Shown piece by piece: positions 7,632 through 14,664 of a stretch of DNA of 14,884 bases (within the stretch, counting starts at the first letter, position 1; every line of letters begins with the position of its first letter). The notes under the pieces are model-generated. The model worked only from the letters and a program-made list of their open reading frames with translations. It was not told where the DNA came from and ran no database searches. The stretch comes from an uncultured Lachnospiraceae bacterium (GTDB lineage: Bacteria; Bacillota; Clostridia; Lachnospirales; Lachnospiraceae), in assembly GCA_934376945.1 (NCBI GenBank), contig CAKRPI010000053.1, positions 1 to 14,884 of the forward strand, given 5' to 3'. The translations under genes and the position numbers were made by a program.

Positions 7632-7797
7632 CTAGTGTACTGTATCATTCACTTTCAGTATAATGGCGCAGGATGAATTTTCAATCTGCAAGGCGGAGGA
7701 ATGAGGCGATGCGGTGGCATCGTCGATTGACGATAACGCAGCAGATGGAAATTCAGACAAGCCATTAGGCCAAATGTGAGTGATACAGTACACTAGT
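7631..7797. mobile_element. MITE-like element with 22-bp terminal inverted repeats
   Basis: The left end ACTAGTGTACTGTATCA... (7631-7652) and right end (7776-7797) are inverted repeats matching at 21 of 22 positions; the one mismatch still allows a G-U pair. Inner parts also mirror each other imperfectly: TAATGGC, TGAATTT and ATCTGC recur on the opposite strand near the other end, so the whole 167 bp can fold into one long hairpin. The tip has GATGC/GCATC (7708-7721) and ATCGTC/GACGAT (7719-7734). There is no coding capacity for a transposase. CTAG at 7632-7635 and 7793-7796 could be a 4-bp target duplication, or TA a 2-bp one; the palindromic ends make this undecidable here. It was probably mobilised in trans by an unidentified transposase. 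Confidence 0.75.
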
Positions 7798-7882
7798 ACC
7801 AGGTCAGTCAGTTTACGTTCGGAAGATACGTTGATACGAATCAGGCGAAGAACAGAAGCAAAATCAGGGAGAGTATACACGG

Positions 7883-10015
7883 ATGTATGTAATAAAGAAA
7901 GACGGAACAAAAGAAGATTTTAATGTACAGAAAGTGATCACTGCAGTCAATAAATCTGCTGCGCGGATCATGTATCACTTTACGGAAGAGGAGATTGCAT
8001 TCCTCTGTCAGTTTGCACAGGAACGGGCGGATTCACTTCACAAGGAGGGCATTACGATCGAGGAAATGCACAATATTGTGGAGGGAGCACTGGAAGCGGT
8101 GAATCCGATGGTGGCAAAGAGTTACCGGGATTACCGCAACTACAAGATGGATTTTATTCATATGATGGATGATGTCTATACGAAGAGTCAGTCGATCCGT
8201 TATATCGGAGACAAAAGCAATGCGAATACGGACAGTGCGCTCGTGGCAACGAAGCGCAGCCTGATCTTTAATGAACTGAATAAGGAACTGTATCGTAAGT
8301 TTTTTATGACACGTGACGAGCTGCAGGCATGCAAGGACGGTTATATTTACATTCATGACCAGTCGGCACGTCTGGATACAATGAATTGCTGTCTGTTCAA
8401 TGTCGGCGAAGTGCTGAACGGCGGATTTGAGATGGGAAATGTATGGTATAATGAGCCAAAGACACTGGATACGGCGTTTGATGTTATGGGTGACATTATT
8501 TTGAGCACGGCAGCACAGCAGTACGGAGGCTTTACCGTTCCAGAGGTGGATAAAATCCTGGCTCCGTATGCCGAAAAGAGCTTTCGTAAATATCAGGAAG
8601 AGTTTATCGAGGCATGCGATCCGTCCTGGAAGGATATTGAGGCACATGCAGTGCGGTATGCACAGAAAAAGGTACGCAGGGACTGCGATCAGGGATGGCA
8701 AGGAATTGAATATAAGCTTAACACGGTAGGCTCCTCACGCGGTGACTATCCGTTTGTAACGGTGACACTGGGGCTTGGTACCTCAGAGCTGGAAAAGATG
8801 ATCTCAGTCTCATTGCTGGAGGTGCATCGTGGCGGACAGGGACGGCCGGGAGCAAAAAAGCCGGTACTGTTCCCCAAAATTGTATTCCTGTATGATAAAA
8901 ATCTGCACGGACCGGGCGGTAGCTGTGAGGATGTGTTCGAGAAAGGCGTCGAGTGTTCTGCAAAAACAATGTATCCGGACTGGCTTTCAATGACAGGGGA
9001 AGGTTACATTTCCAGCATGTACAAAAAATACGGAAAGGTGATCAGTCCGATGGGCTGCCGGGCATTTTTAAGCCCATGGTACGAACGCGGCGGGATGGAG
9101 CCGGCGGATGAAAACGATGTTCCGGTTTTTGTGGGTCGGTTCAATGTCGGGGCAGTCAGCCTTCATCTTCCGATGATTCTGGCAAAGGCAAGAGAGGAAA
9201 AAAGGGAGTTTCATGAAGTCCTGGATGAATATCTGGAAATGATAAGACAGCTGCACATCCGTACGTATGAGTATCTCGGTGAGCTGCGTGCTTCCACCAA
9301 TCCGCTTGCATACTGTGAAGGCGGTTTTTACGGCGGTCATCTGCAGCCGGGTGAGAAGATCGGTAAACTTTTAAAACCAATGACAGCATCGTTTGGAATT
9401 ACAGCGCTGAATGAACTGCAGGAGCTGTATAATGGAAAATCGATTGCAGAGGACGGACAGTTTGCATTGGAAACGCTCTGCTACATCAATGAAAAGGTAA
9501 ACGAGTTCAAAAAAGAGGATGGCTGGCTCTATGCAATCTACGGGACTCCGGCAGAAAGCCTGTGCGGACTTCAGGTAGAGCAGTTCCGCAAAAAATACGG
9601 TATCATTGAGAAAGTGTCGGATCGGCCGTATGTCAGCAACAGCTTTCACTGTCATGTGACCGAGGATCTTACGCCGATTGAAAAGCAGGATCTGGAAGGG
9701 AGATTCTGGGAACTGTGCAACGGAGGAAAGATCCAGTATGTCAGATATCCGATCGATTATAATATTGAAGCGATCAGAAGTCTGATCCGCCGGGCAATGG
9801 ATCTCGGTTTTTATGAGGGAGTGAATCTTTCTCTTGCATACTGTGATGACTGTGGACACCAGGAGCTGGAGATGGATATCTGTCCGAAATGCGGTTCCAG
9901 AAATCTGACAAAGATCGATCGTATGAATGGATATCTTTCCTATAGCCGTGTACACGGTGATACACGGCTGAATGCGGCAAAAATGGCGGAAATCGCGGAA
10001 CGAAAAAGTATGTAA
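7883..10015 (+). CDS. nrdD: Anaerobic (class III) ribonucleoside-triphosphate reductase
   Basis: Oxygen-sensitive glycyl-radical enzyme that reduces ribonucleoside triphosphates to dNTPs. The 710 residues match the family. The N-terminal ~90 residues are an ATP-cone allosteric domain (MYVIKKDGTKEDFNVQKV). The catalytic barrel carries a NCC segment (Cys169/Cys170), the finger-loop SPMGCRAFLSP (Cys392, likely thiyl-radical cysteine) and GRFNVGAVSL (Asn421). A C-terminal Cys4 zinc site is present (Cys654, Cys657, Cys667, Cys670). The glycyl-radical loop is RMNGYLSYSR with Gly683, where many relatives read RVCGYLG. The start follows GGGAGAG. The activating radical-SAM enzyme NrdG, often encoded next door, is not present in this window. 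No NrdR box was recognised upstream; the MITE-like element is 85 bp before the start. Confidence 0.97.
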   Translation: MYVIKKDGTKEDFNVQKVITAVNKSAARIMYHFTEEEIAFLCQFAQERADSLHKEGITIEEMHNIVEGALEAVNPMVAKSYRDYRNYKMDFIHMMDDVYTKSQSIRYIGDKSNANTDSALVATKRSLIFNELNKELYRKFFMTRDELQACKDGYIYIHDQSARLDTMNCCLFNVGEVLNGGFEMGNVWYNEPKTLDTAFDVMGDIILSTAAQQYGGFTVPEVDKILAPYAEKSFRKYQEEFIEACDPSWKDIEAHAVRYAQKKVRRDCDQGWQGIEYKLNTVGSSRGDYPFVTVTLGLGTSELEKMISVSLLEVHRGGQGRPGAKKPVLFPKIVFLYDKNLHGPGGSCEDVFEKGVECSAKTMYPDWLSMTGEGYISSMYKKYGKVISPMGCRAFLSPWYERGGMEPADENDVPVFVGRFNVGAVSLHLPMILAKAREEKREFHEVLDEYLEMIRQLHIRTYEYLGELRASTNPLAYCEGGFYGGHLQPGEKIGKLLKPMTASFGITALNELQELYNGKSIAEDGQFALETLCYINEKVNEFKKEDGWLYAIYGTPAESLCGLQVEQFRKKYGIIEKVSDRPYVSNSFHCHVTEDLTPIEKQDLEGRFWELCNGGKIQYVRYPIDYNIEAIRSLIRRAMDLGFYEGVNLSLAYCDDCGHQELEMDICPKCGSRNLTKIDRMNGYLSYSRVHGDTRLNAAKMAEIAERKSM

Positions 10016-10058
10016 AATTAACATAAACTTAAAAAAATTAAAAATTTTGTGACAACTC

Positions 10059-10087
10059 TTGCCACTGAAAAGAAAACGTGGTATGAT
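10059..10087 (+). promoter_or_regulatory. Candidate sigma-A promoter for the SH3 lipoprotein gene
   Basis: A -35 box TTGCCA (10059-10064) and a -10 box TATGAT (10082-10087) are separated by exactly 17 bp. They lie in AT-rich DNA just after nrdD. Transcription would start near 10094, leaving a leader of about 145 nt in which I see no clear regulatory structure. Confidence 0.65.
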
Positions 10088-10238
10088 GCTAAGCAGTATA
10101 GAAGTTAAGAAATGATACGCGGAAGCAGTGGTTTCTGTTCGGATTACGTGTGGAAAAGGAGTCGTTTCCGACAGATGTGACCGTATCAGATACGAGTATA
10201 TTATCGAGTACATGATAGGGAAATGGAGGGGAACATTT

Positions 10239-11072
10239 ATGAAAAACAGAAAGAAAAGTGCAGTGCTTGCGTTGCTGCTGGCAGGGTCTGTAGCAATGCT
10301 GGGAGGATGCAGCAAGCTGAAAAAAGAAGAACCGCAGACGGAAAAGCCGACGGAGGTTGTGACAGAAGCTCCGACTGAGAGTGAGACAGCGACAGAAAAA
10401 CCGACGGAGAAAGTGACCGAAAAGCAGACAGAAACAGAAAAGGTAACGGAGAAGCAGACCGAGCCGAAGGTTCTGACTGCAGAGGAAGAAAAAGCGCAGG
10501 AGAAGGAACTGGATCAGATTAAGATGATGTATGCAAAGGATGACATCAATGTACGTTCCGATCCTGATACAACGGCAGACAATATTGTCTACAGCTACAT
10601 GCAGGGTGATCAGGTGACAGTAGTCGGTGAGACACCGAACTGGTATGTAGTAGAGATGGATGGTTATGATTTCAATGGTTACGTTTCCAAGCAGTTCGTT
10701 TCTGCAGAGAAGGTAGCAGAAAAGACGGATGCAGAGCGTCAGGAGGCAATTGAAAAGGAACTCAGTACAACGCAGACTTCCGATAGTGCCACGACCGGAA
10801 CCACTTCGGAAGGGACATCTTCTGATACGACAGGCAGTTCTTCCGACACCACTGCCGTAGATTCACAGTATGGCGTTGGTGATTTTGCAGAGTCCTACAG
10901 CGTAGAGGCGGCCACCGGTGCGAATATTCGTTCCACGCCGGCACAGGATGGAGAGATTGTAGGAACGATTGAATCCGGTACGAAGGTCACCGCACTTGGC
11001 GAGACAGATCGCTGGTACAAGATTGAGTATAACGGCACAGTAGGCTACGTAAACAAAAATCTCTTTAAATAA
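10239..11072 (+). CDS. SH3b-domain lipoprotein with Thr/Glu-rich spacer
   Basis: Predicted surface lipoprotein of 277 residues. The signal peptide ends in a good lipobox, MLGGC, with Cys24 as the lipidated residue. A Thr/Glu/Lys-rich spacer (about 26-77) has repeats such as EKPTE and KVTEKQTE. Two bacterial SH3 domains follow, at about 99-157 (start DDINVRSDP, end FNGYVSKQFV) and about 225-277 (start GANIRSTP, end VGYVNKNLF). They are joined by a Ser/Thr/Gly-rich linker. SH3b domains commonly bind cell-wall peptides, so it probably spans or binds the peptidoglycan; no catalytic domain is visible. The ATG at 10239 is preferred over an in-frame GTG at 10128 because GGAGGGG lies 7 bp upstream and the signal peptide starts there. 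It appears to be monocistronic, with its own promoter and terminator. Confidence 0.9.
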   Translation: MKNRKKSAVLALLLAGSVAMLGGCSKLKKEEPQTEKPTEVVTEAPTESETATEKPTEKVTEKQTETEKVTEKQTEPKVLTAEEEKAQEKELDQIKMMYAKDDINVRSDPDTTADNIVYSYMQGDQVTVVGETPNWYVVEMDGYDFNGYVSKQFVSAEKVAEKTDAERQEAIEKELSTTQTSDSATTGTTSEGTSSDTTGSSSDTTAVDSQYGVGDFAESYSVEAATGANIRSTPAQDGEIVGTIESGTKVTALGETDRWYKIEYNGTVGYVNKNLFK

Positions 11073-11097
11073 GTGATAAATAAAATAAGTGATAAAT
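11070..11097 (+). repeat. Short direct repeat across the SH3 lipoprotein stop codon
   Basis: TAAGTGATAAAT occurs at 11070-11081 and again at 11086-11097, separated by AAAA. The first copy includes the stop codon. It looks like a recent local duplication with no evident function. Confidence 0.85.
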
Positions 11098-11109
11098 GCT
11101 GCACAGAGT

Positions 11110-11153
11110 AAAGGGTCTTCCTGACAGGATTGTTGTTGGGAAGATTCTTTTTT
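11110..11153 (+). terminator. Rho-independent terminator of the SH3 lipoprotein gene
   Basis: GGGTCTTCC (11113-11121) pairs over nine positions, two of them G-U, with GGAAGATTC (11139-11147). An A-rich flank precedes it and TTTTTTATTT follows from 11148. It lies 40 bp after the stop codon and separates this gene from the GntR operon. Confidence 0.85.
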
Positions 11154-11179
11154 ATTTACTTAAAAAAACCTTAAGTCGG

Positions 11180-11208
11180 TTGACATGCAAGATGAGTTAT
11201 AGTATAAA
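11180..11208 (+). promoter_or_regulatory. Strong sigma-A promoter of the GntR/ABC transporter operon
   Basis: A perfect -35 box TTGACA (11180-11185) and a -10 box TATAAA (11203-11208) are separated by exactly 17 bp. This is the best promoter match in the window. Transcription should start near 11215, giving a leader of about 160 nt before the repressor gene at 11374. A strong core promoter directly followed by an operator fits a tightly repressed operon. Confidence 0.85.
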
Positions 11209-11217
11209 AGAGAAAAC

Positions 11218-11246
11218 AAAGTGTACTAATACATATCATACACTTT
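11218..11246 (+). promoter_or_regulatory. YtrA-type operator, autoregulatory site
   Basis: AAAGTGTA (11218-11225) and TACACTTT (11239-11246) form a perfect 8-bp inverted repeat with a 13-bp spacer. Its core, AGTGTA-N13-TACACT, is identical to the operator I recall as published for the Bacillus subtilis GntR-family repressor YtrA. It begins about 3-4 bp after the expected transcription start, where a bound repressor would block the polymerase. The first gene of the operon encodes a YtrA-like repressor, so autorepression is the obvious inference. Confidence 0.75.
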
Positions 11247-11304
11247 TCGCTTTCTGTGTTATAAAGCAGCGAAAGCAGAGTGCGAATGTCCGCTTTACTG
11301 TGTG

Positions 11305-11356
11305 GCAAAGAGAACTACGCAAAGAGGACTACGCAAAGAGAACTATGCAAAGAGAG
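11305..11356 (+). repeat. 14-bp tandem repeat in the leader of the GntR gene
   Basis: Three full copies of a 14-bp unit (GCAAAGAGAACTAC, with one or no changes per copy) lie at 11305-11318, 11319-11332 and 11333-11346. A partial fourth copy at 11347-11356 runs into the purine-rich ribosome binding region (AGGAGTGAGG) about 10 bp before the ATG at 11374. The array could be variable in length between strains. Confidence 0.9.
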
Positions 11357-11373
11357 AGGAGTGAGGACGGGAA

Positions 11374-11748
11374 ATGATTGCAATCGATTTTCAGAATCGA
11401 AAGCCGATCTATGAACAGATCGTAGACCGGATCGAGACGCTGATCGTAAATGGAGTGCTGGAAGCAGACAGTCAGCTGCCATCGGTGCGTACGCTGGCGG
11501 TGGAACTGTCGATCAATCCCAATACGATTCAGAAAGCATACAGTATTCTGGAACAGAATGGTTATATCTATCCGGTAAAAGGGCGGGGAAATTTTGTTTC
11601 CGGAAATGAGGAACTGAAGCTGCGTAAGAAGGACAGTGTTTATGAATCCCTGCGTGAAACGGTGAAGAAAGGCAGGGAGCTTGGAATTTCCGGCGACTGC
11701 ATGGTGGCAAAGGTAAGAGAATACTATCAGGAGGAGATAGAGGAATGA
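11374..11748 (+). CDS. GntR-family transcriptional regulator, YtrA subfamily
   Basis: DNA-binding repressor of 124 residues, the short length typical of the YtrA subgroup, which has a winged helix-turn-helix and only a small helical dimerisation tail. The GntR head is clear: PIYEQIVDRIETLIVNGVL (about 11-29), QLPSVRTLAVELSINPNTIQKAY (about 39-61, recognition helix) and the wing YIYPVKGRGNFVS (about 69-81). The tail is about 85-124. YtrA-type regulators usually control a co-transcribed ABC transporter and respond to cell-envelope stress or peptide antibiotics. Here the ATG of the ATPase gene overlaps the stop codon (ATGA), and a matching operator lies in the promoter. It probably represses its own operon; the inducing signal cannot be read from the sequence. 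Confidence 0.93.
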   Translation: MIAIDFQNRKPIYEQIVDRIETLIVNGVLEADSQLPSVRTLAVELSINPNTIQKAYSILEQNGYIYPVKGRGNFVSGNEELKLRKKDSVYESLRETVKKGRELGISGDCMVAKVREYYQEEIEE

Positions 11749-12647
11749 TCAGCATTGAGCGAGTGACCAAAAAATTTGGTGAGATTCGTGCTCTTTATCA
11801 GGTAGAGGCTGAGATTGGTGAAAACAGCATTTTCGGTCTGGCTGGTACGAACGGATCAGGAAAAAGTACACTGCTGCGTGTGATCAGCGGTGTGCTGCGT
11901 CCGGAAGAGGGGCAGGTAAAGGTTGACAGCCTTCCGGTCTGGGAAAATCCGGCAGCAAAGCGGAAGATTTGTTTTATTCCGGATACGGCTTATTTTTTCC
12001 CGAATGCAACTGCAGAGGGCATGAGGGATTATTACAGTGTCATTTATCCACAGTTTGACCGTGGACGTTTTGATGAGCTGATGGAGCAGTTCAATCTTGA
12101 CCCGCACAGGAAAATCCAGACATTTTCCAAGGGAATGAAGAAGCAGGTATCTGTGCTGCTTGGAATTTGCGCCAATACAGAGTATCTGCTGTGTGACGAG
12201 ACCTTTGACGGGCTTGATCCGGTGATCCGGCAGGCAGTAAAAAGTCTGTTTGCAGCTGAAATCCTCAATCGTACGTTTACACCTGTGATTGCATCGCACA
12301 GCTTAAGAGAGATTGAGGATATCTGTGATCACGTGGGGCTTTTGCACCAGGGCGGCATCCTGTTTTCACGGGATCTCGATGAGATGAAGCTGGACATTCA
12401 TAAAGTGCAGTGTGTCATTCCGGATCCGATGAAAGAGGAGGAGCTGCTTGCAGAGCTGGAGGTACTCAAATACAGCAAGCGTGGTTCGCTGCTGACGATC
12501 GTAGTACGCGGAAGTGAAGAAGAGGTACTGCGGGGAGTCATGGAAAAACAGCCGTTGTTTTCCGAGATTCTGCCGCTGTCTCTGGAGGAGATTTTTATCA
12601 GTGAAACGGAGGTGGCAGGTTATGACGTCAAAAATCTCATGTTCTAA
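11745..12647 (+). CDS. ABC transporter ATP-binding protein (YtrB-like)
   Basis: Cytoplasmic ATPase of 300 residues that would energise the membrane protein encoded next. The Walker A motif is GTNGSGKST (34-42). The signature is the variant FSKGM (about 127-131), as in many drug- and antibiotic-export ATPases of the ABC-2 type. Walker B is YLLCDE (Asp151, Glu152), followed by the D-loop GLDP, and the switch His185 lies in ASHSLRE. The C-terminal ~90 residues are a regulatory extension. All catalytic residues are present. The start overlaps the repressor stop by 4 bp (ATGA), and the 3' end overlaps the permease by 26 bp, so the three genes are probably translationally coupled. Substrate unknown. 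Confidence 0.95.
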   Translation: MISIERVTKKFGEIRALYQVEAEIGENSIFGLAGTNGSGKSTLLRVISGVLRPEEGQVKVDSLPVWENPAAKRKICFIPDTAYFFPNATAEGMRDYYSVIYPQFDRGRFDELMEQFNLDPHRKIQTFSKGMKKQVSVLLGICANTEYLLCDETFDGLDPVIRQAVKSLFAAEILNRTFTPVIASHSLREIEDICDHVGLLHQGGILFSRDLDEMKLDIHKVQCVIPDPMKEEELLAELEVLKYSKRGSLLTIVVRGSEEEVLRGVMEKQPLFSEILPLSLEEIFISETEVAGYDVKNLMF

Positions 12648-14649
12648 ACTCTTTGGAAGAGAGCTGCGCCAGCTTGCCTGGCTGATGGCAGTACAGGCAG
12701 TGGTCTATTTGCTGCTCATCCCGTTTCGGGTGCTTCTTTCTATGTCAGTACTGCTTTCCGGTGATGCAACGGCGCAGGATAAGCTGAATACGCTTTGTCT
12801 TCAGATTGGAAATGACCAGCCCGGAAATGTGCTTGTAATTCTTGCTGCAGGCGTGATCTGTGGACTTTGTGTCTTTTCTTATGTGCATTCCACGATAAAA
12901 ACGGATCTGTATCATAGTCTTTCTCTGAAACGAGAAACCCTGTTTGCAGTCAAATATGCTGCAGGCGCCGTGACCTTTGTCGTGCCTTACGCAGCGGCAC
13001 AGGCGCTTGGACTTCTGGCCGGCGCAATGTATGGGGCGTTTACGCCGATGCTGATCGCGGAAATCGCAGTATGTACGCTGCAGCAGACCTTGTTTTTTCT
13101 GTGCAGCTATTCCGGAACAATTCTTGCGGTGATGATGACCGGTAAGATGGTAACAAGTGTTTGTGCAGTGGCTGTTCTGATCGGTTATTTTCCGATGTTC
13201 TGGCTTCTTGGAGTGGCGTATGTACAGAGTTTTCTGAATAGCTCCATGCAGATTTCGTCTATGACCGAATCTGCAACGGGCAGCGTGCTGCGCTGTACCT
13301 CTCCGTGGGCCTTCTGCTTTTTCTGGGGGAGCGGTCCGGAGGTGAGCCAGATTTCTTATGGTCTGACCGGATGGTGGCCGAGCATTGCCGGTCTTTGTCA
13401 GCTGATCTCGATTGTGGCACTGACTTCAGTTCTGGCACTTATGCTTTATCGCAGAAGAAAGAGCGAGGCAGCAGGAGCGGCACTGGCATTCGGAAAGCTC
13501 GAAGGATTGGTGAAGGTTCTTCTTGCGGTTCCGGCAGCCCTGATCGCAGGGCTTGTCGGAAGTGAGCTGCACTCTGTAATCTGGGAGATCGTATTCATCG
13601 TATTGTTTGCGTCGCTTGCCTGCATGGTCATGGAGTTTATTTATCGCTGGGATATTCATCAGGTACTGCAGCACAAGGGACATATTGCAGTGTCTGTCGT
13701 CCTGGCCTCGCTCATTTTTTTCCCGTTCCGGTATGATATCGGGGGATACAATTCGTATCTTCCGGAAAAGGATGCGCTTGCTTCAATGGCAGTACAGGGT
13801 GTAGACAGTACGTATACGTATCCGGAGGTTCAAAAGCAGGAGGACGAAAAGGAAAAGTCAGAAGAGCAGAAGAATCTTGATTATCTGGAATGCGGACAGA
13901 TTGATGCATTGTATAAGCTGGCTGAAAACGGAGTGGAATTTGCCCAAAAAACGTTGCTGGATGATTATTCCTATGATGGAGAGACAGTAGCAATTAATCT
14001 GAAATATCATTTGAAAAATGGCAAGGAGGTTTACAGAAGATACGATGTGAACCGGGAGCTGTATCTGGAAACGATGGAGAAGCTGATGCAGGACGATCAG
14101 TATAAAGAAAGGTATTATCCGATTCTTTCCATGGAGCCGAAGGAGATTTATCAGATGACGGCAGAGTGCTATCAGGAAAACTTTCCGGGGCTGATGCGTT
14201 ATTATCCGGTTACGATCTCCAGCTCTATATCGTATGCAGAAGAGACAGAAACGGAGAAGACAGAAGAGACGAAGCTGGAGCAGCTTCCGGAAGTGCAGAC
14301 ACAGGAAGAGACGGAAAAAGAGACCGCAGTTCCGGAGGAGGACGAAGATTACTGGTCAGAAATTACAATGTGGGATGGCACGAATATGGATTATGGAATT
14401 CAGATTCAGATCCCGCAGGCAAATAAAGCAGAATTTCTTGAGGCATACCGGAAAGATATGATGACACTTACTTTTACACAGATCTACAATGCATTAAATT
14501 CGCTGGAGGTACAGCTGCAGGAAAATCGCCAGACGTATATATTTGATCGGTATCCGCTGAATGAGAATTTCAAAAATACAGCGCGTGTACTGCAGAAAAT
14601 CGCGCAGGGCGGTGAAGACGGAGAAAATTTTTCTGTGATTTATGGATAA
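12622..14649 (+). CDS. ABC-2-like membrane protein with large C-terminal extracytoplasmic domain
   Basis: Predicted 675-residue partner of the preceding ATPase. The first ~380 residues contain eight or nine hydrophobic segments, the first at about 18-42 (LAWLMAVQAVVYLLL). TDLYHSLSLKRETLF, between the second and third, resembles the cytoplasmic loop of ABC-2-type permeases, which read 'hSLPlkR..lf'. The last segment (HIAVSVVLASLIFFPF) is followed by about 290 polar residues with a Glu/Thr-rich stretch (EETETEKTEETKLEQ). With nine spans this part would lie outside. I think it may match the DUF6449 type of protein but cannot confirm that. The ATG at 12622 is chosen over 12514 because GGAGGTGG lies at 12608-12615 and the earlier codons only re-read the ATPase gene in another frame. 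Substrate unknown; a role in peptide-antibiotic or envelope stress defence is inferred from the repressor type. Confidence 0.87.
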   Translation: MTSKISCSKLFGRELRQLAWLMAVQAVVYLLLIPFRVLLSMSVLLSGDATAQDKLNTLCLQIGNDQPGNVLVILAAGVICGLCVFSYVHSTIKTDLYHSLSLKRETLFAVKYAAGAVTFVVPYAAAQALGLLAGAMYGAFTPMLIAEIAVCTLQQTLFFLCSYSGTILAVMMTGKMVTSVCAVAVLIGYFPMFWLLGVAYVQSFLNSSMQISSMTESATGSVLRCTSPWAFCFFWGSGPEVSQISYGLTGWWPSIAGLCQLISIVALTSVLALMLYRRRKSEAAGAALAFGKLEGLVKVLLAVPAALIAGLVGSELHSVIWEIVFIVLFASLACMVMEFIYRWDIHQVLQHKGHIAVSVVLASLIFFPFRYDIGGYNSYLPEKDALASMAVQGVDSTYTYPEVQKQEDEKEKSEEQKNLDYLECGQIDALYKLAENGVEFAQKTLLDDYSYDGETVAINLKYHLKNGKEVYRRYDVNRELYLETMEKLMQDDQYKERYYPILSMEPKEIYQMTAECYQENFPGLMRYYPVTISSSISYAEETETEKTEETKLEQLPEVQTQEETEKETAVPEEDEDYWSEITMWDGTNMDYGIQIQIPQANKAEFLEAYRKDMMTLTFTQIYNALNSLEVQLQENRQTYIFDRYPLNENFKNTARVLQKIAQGGEDGENFSVIYG

Positions 14650-14664
14650 AGAAAGAAGGATAAA

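Noticed and set aside
7632..7910. Open frame of 92 codons on the - strand across the MITE-like element
   Set aside because: The inverted repeat structure explains the region, and the frame has no family signature. It is not a transposase.
10016..10058. A/T-rich stretch after nrdD as a terminator
   Set aside because: No GC-containing stem precedes a T run; only A/T complementarity is present.
10128..10238. GTG start giving the SH3 lipoprotein 37 extra residues
   Set aside because: It would bury the signal peptide; the ATG at 10239 has GGAGGGG 7 bp upstream and begins a standard lipoprotein signal.
9371..10315. Long open frame on the - strand over the nrdD 3' end and the next promoter (314 codons)
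   Set aside because: It opposes a well-supported gene with an intact C-terminal zinc and glycyl-radical region, and shows no family motifs.
11305..11356. The tandem repeats considered as a CRISPR array
   Set aside because: The units are 14 bp and directly adjacent, with no spacers.
11096..11377. Open frame of 93 codons on the + strand before the GntR gene
   Set aside because: It runs through a terminator, a consensus promoter, an operator and the 14-bp repeats, and has no recognisable ribosome site or domain.
12514..12621. Upstream ATG giving the permease 36 extra residues
   Set aside because: The extra residues only re-read the ATPase gene in another frame. The ATG at 12622 has a GGAGGTGG site at good distance and leads straight into the first membrane segment.
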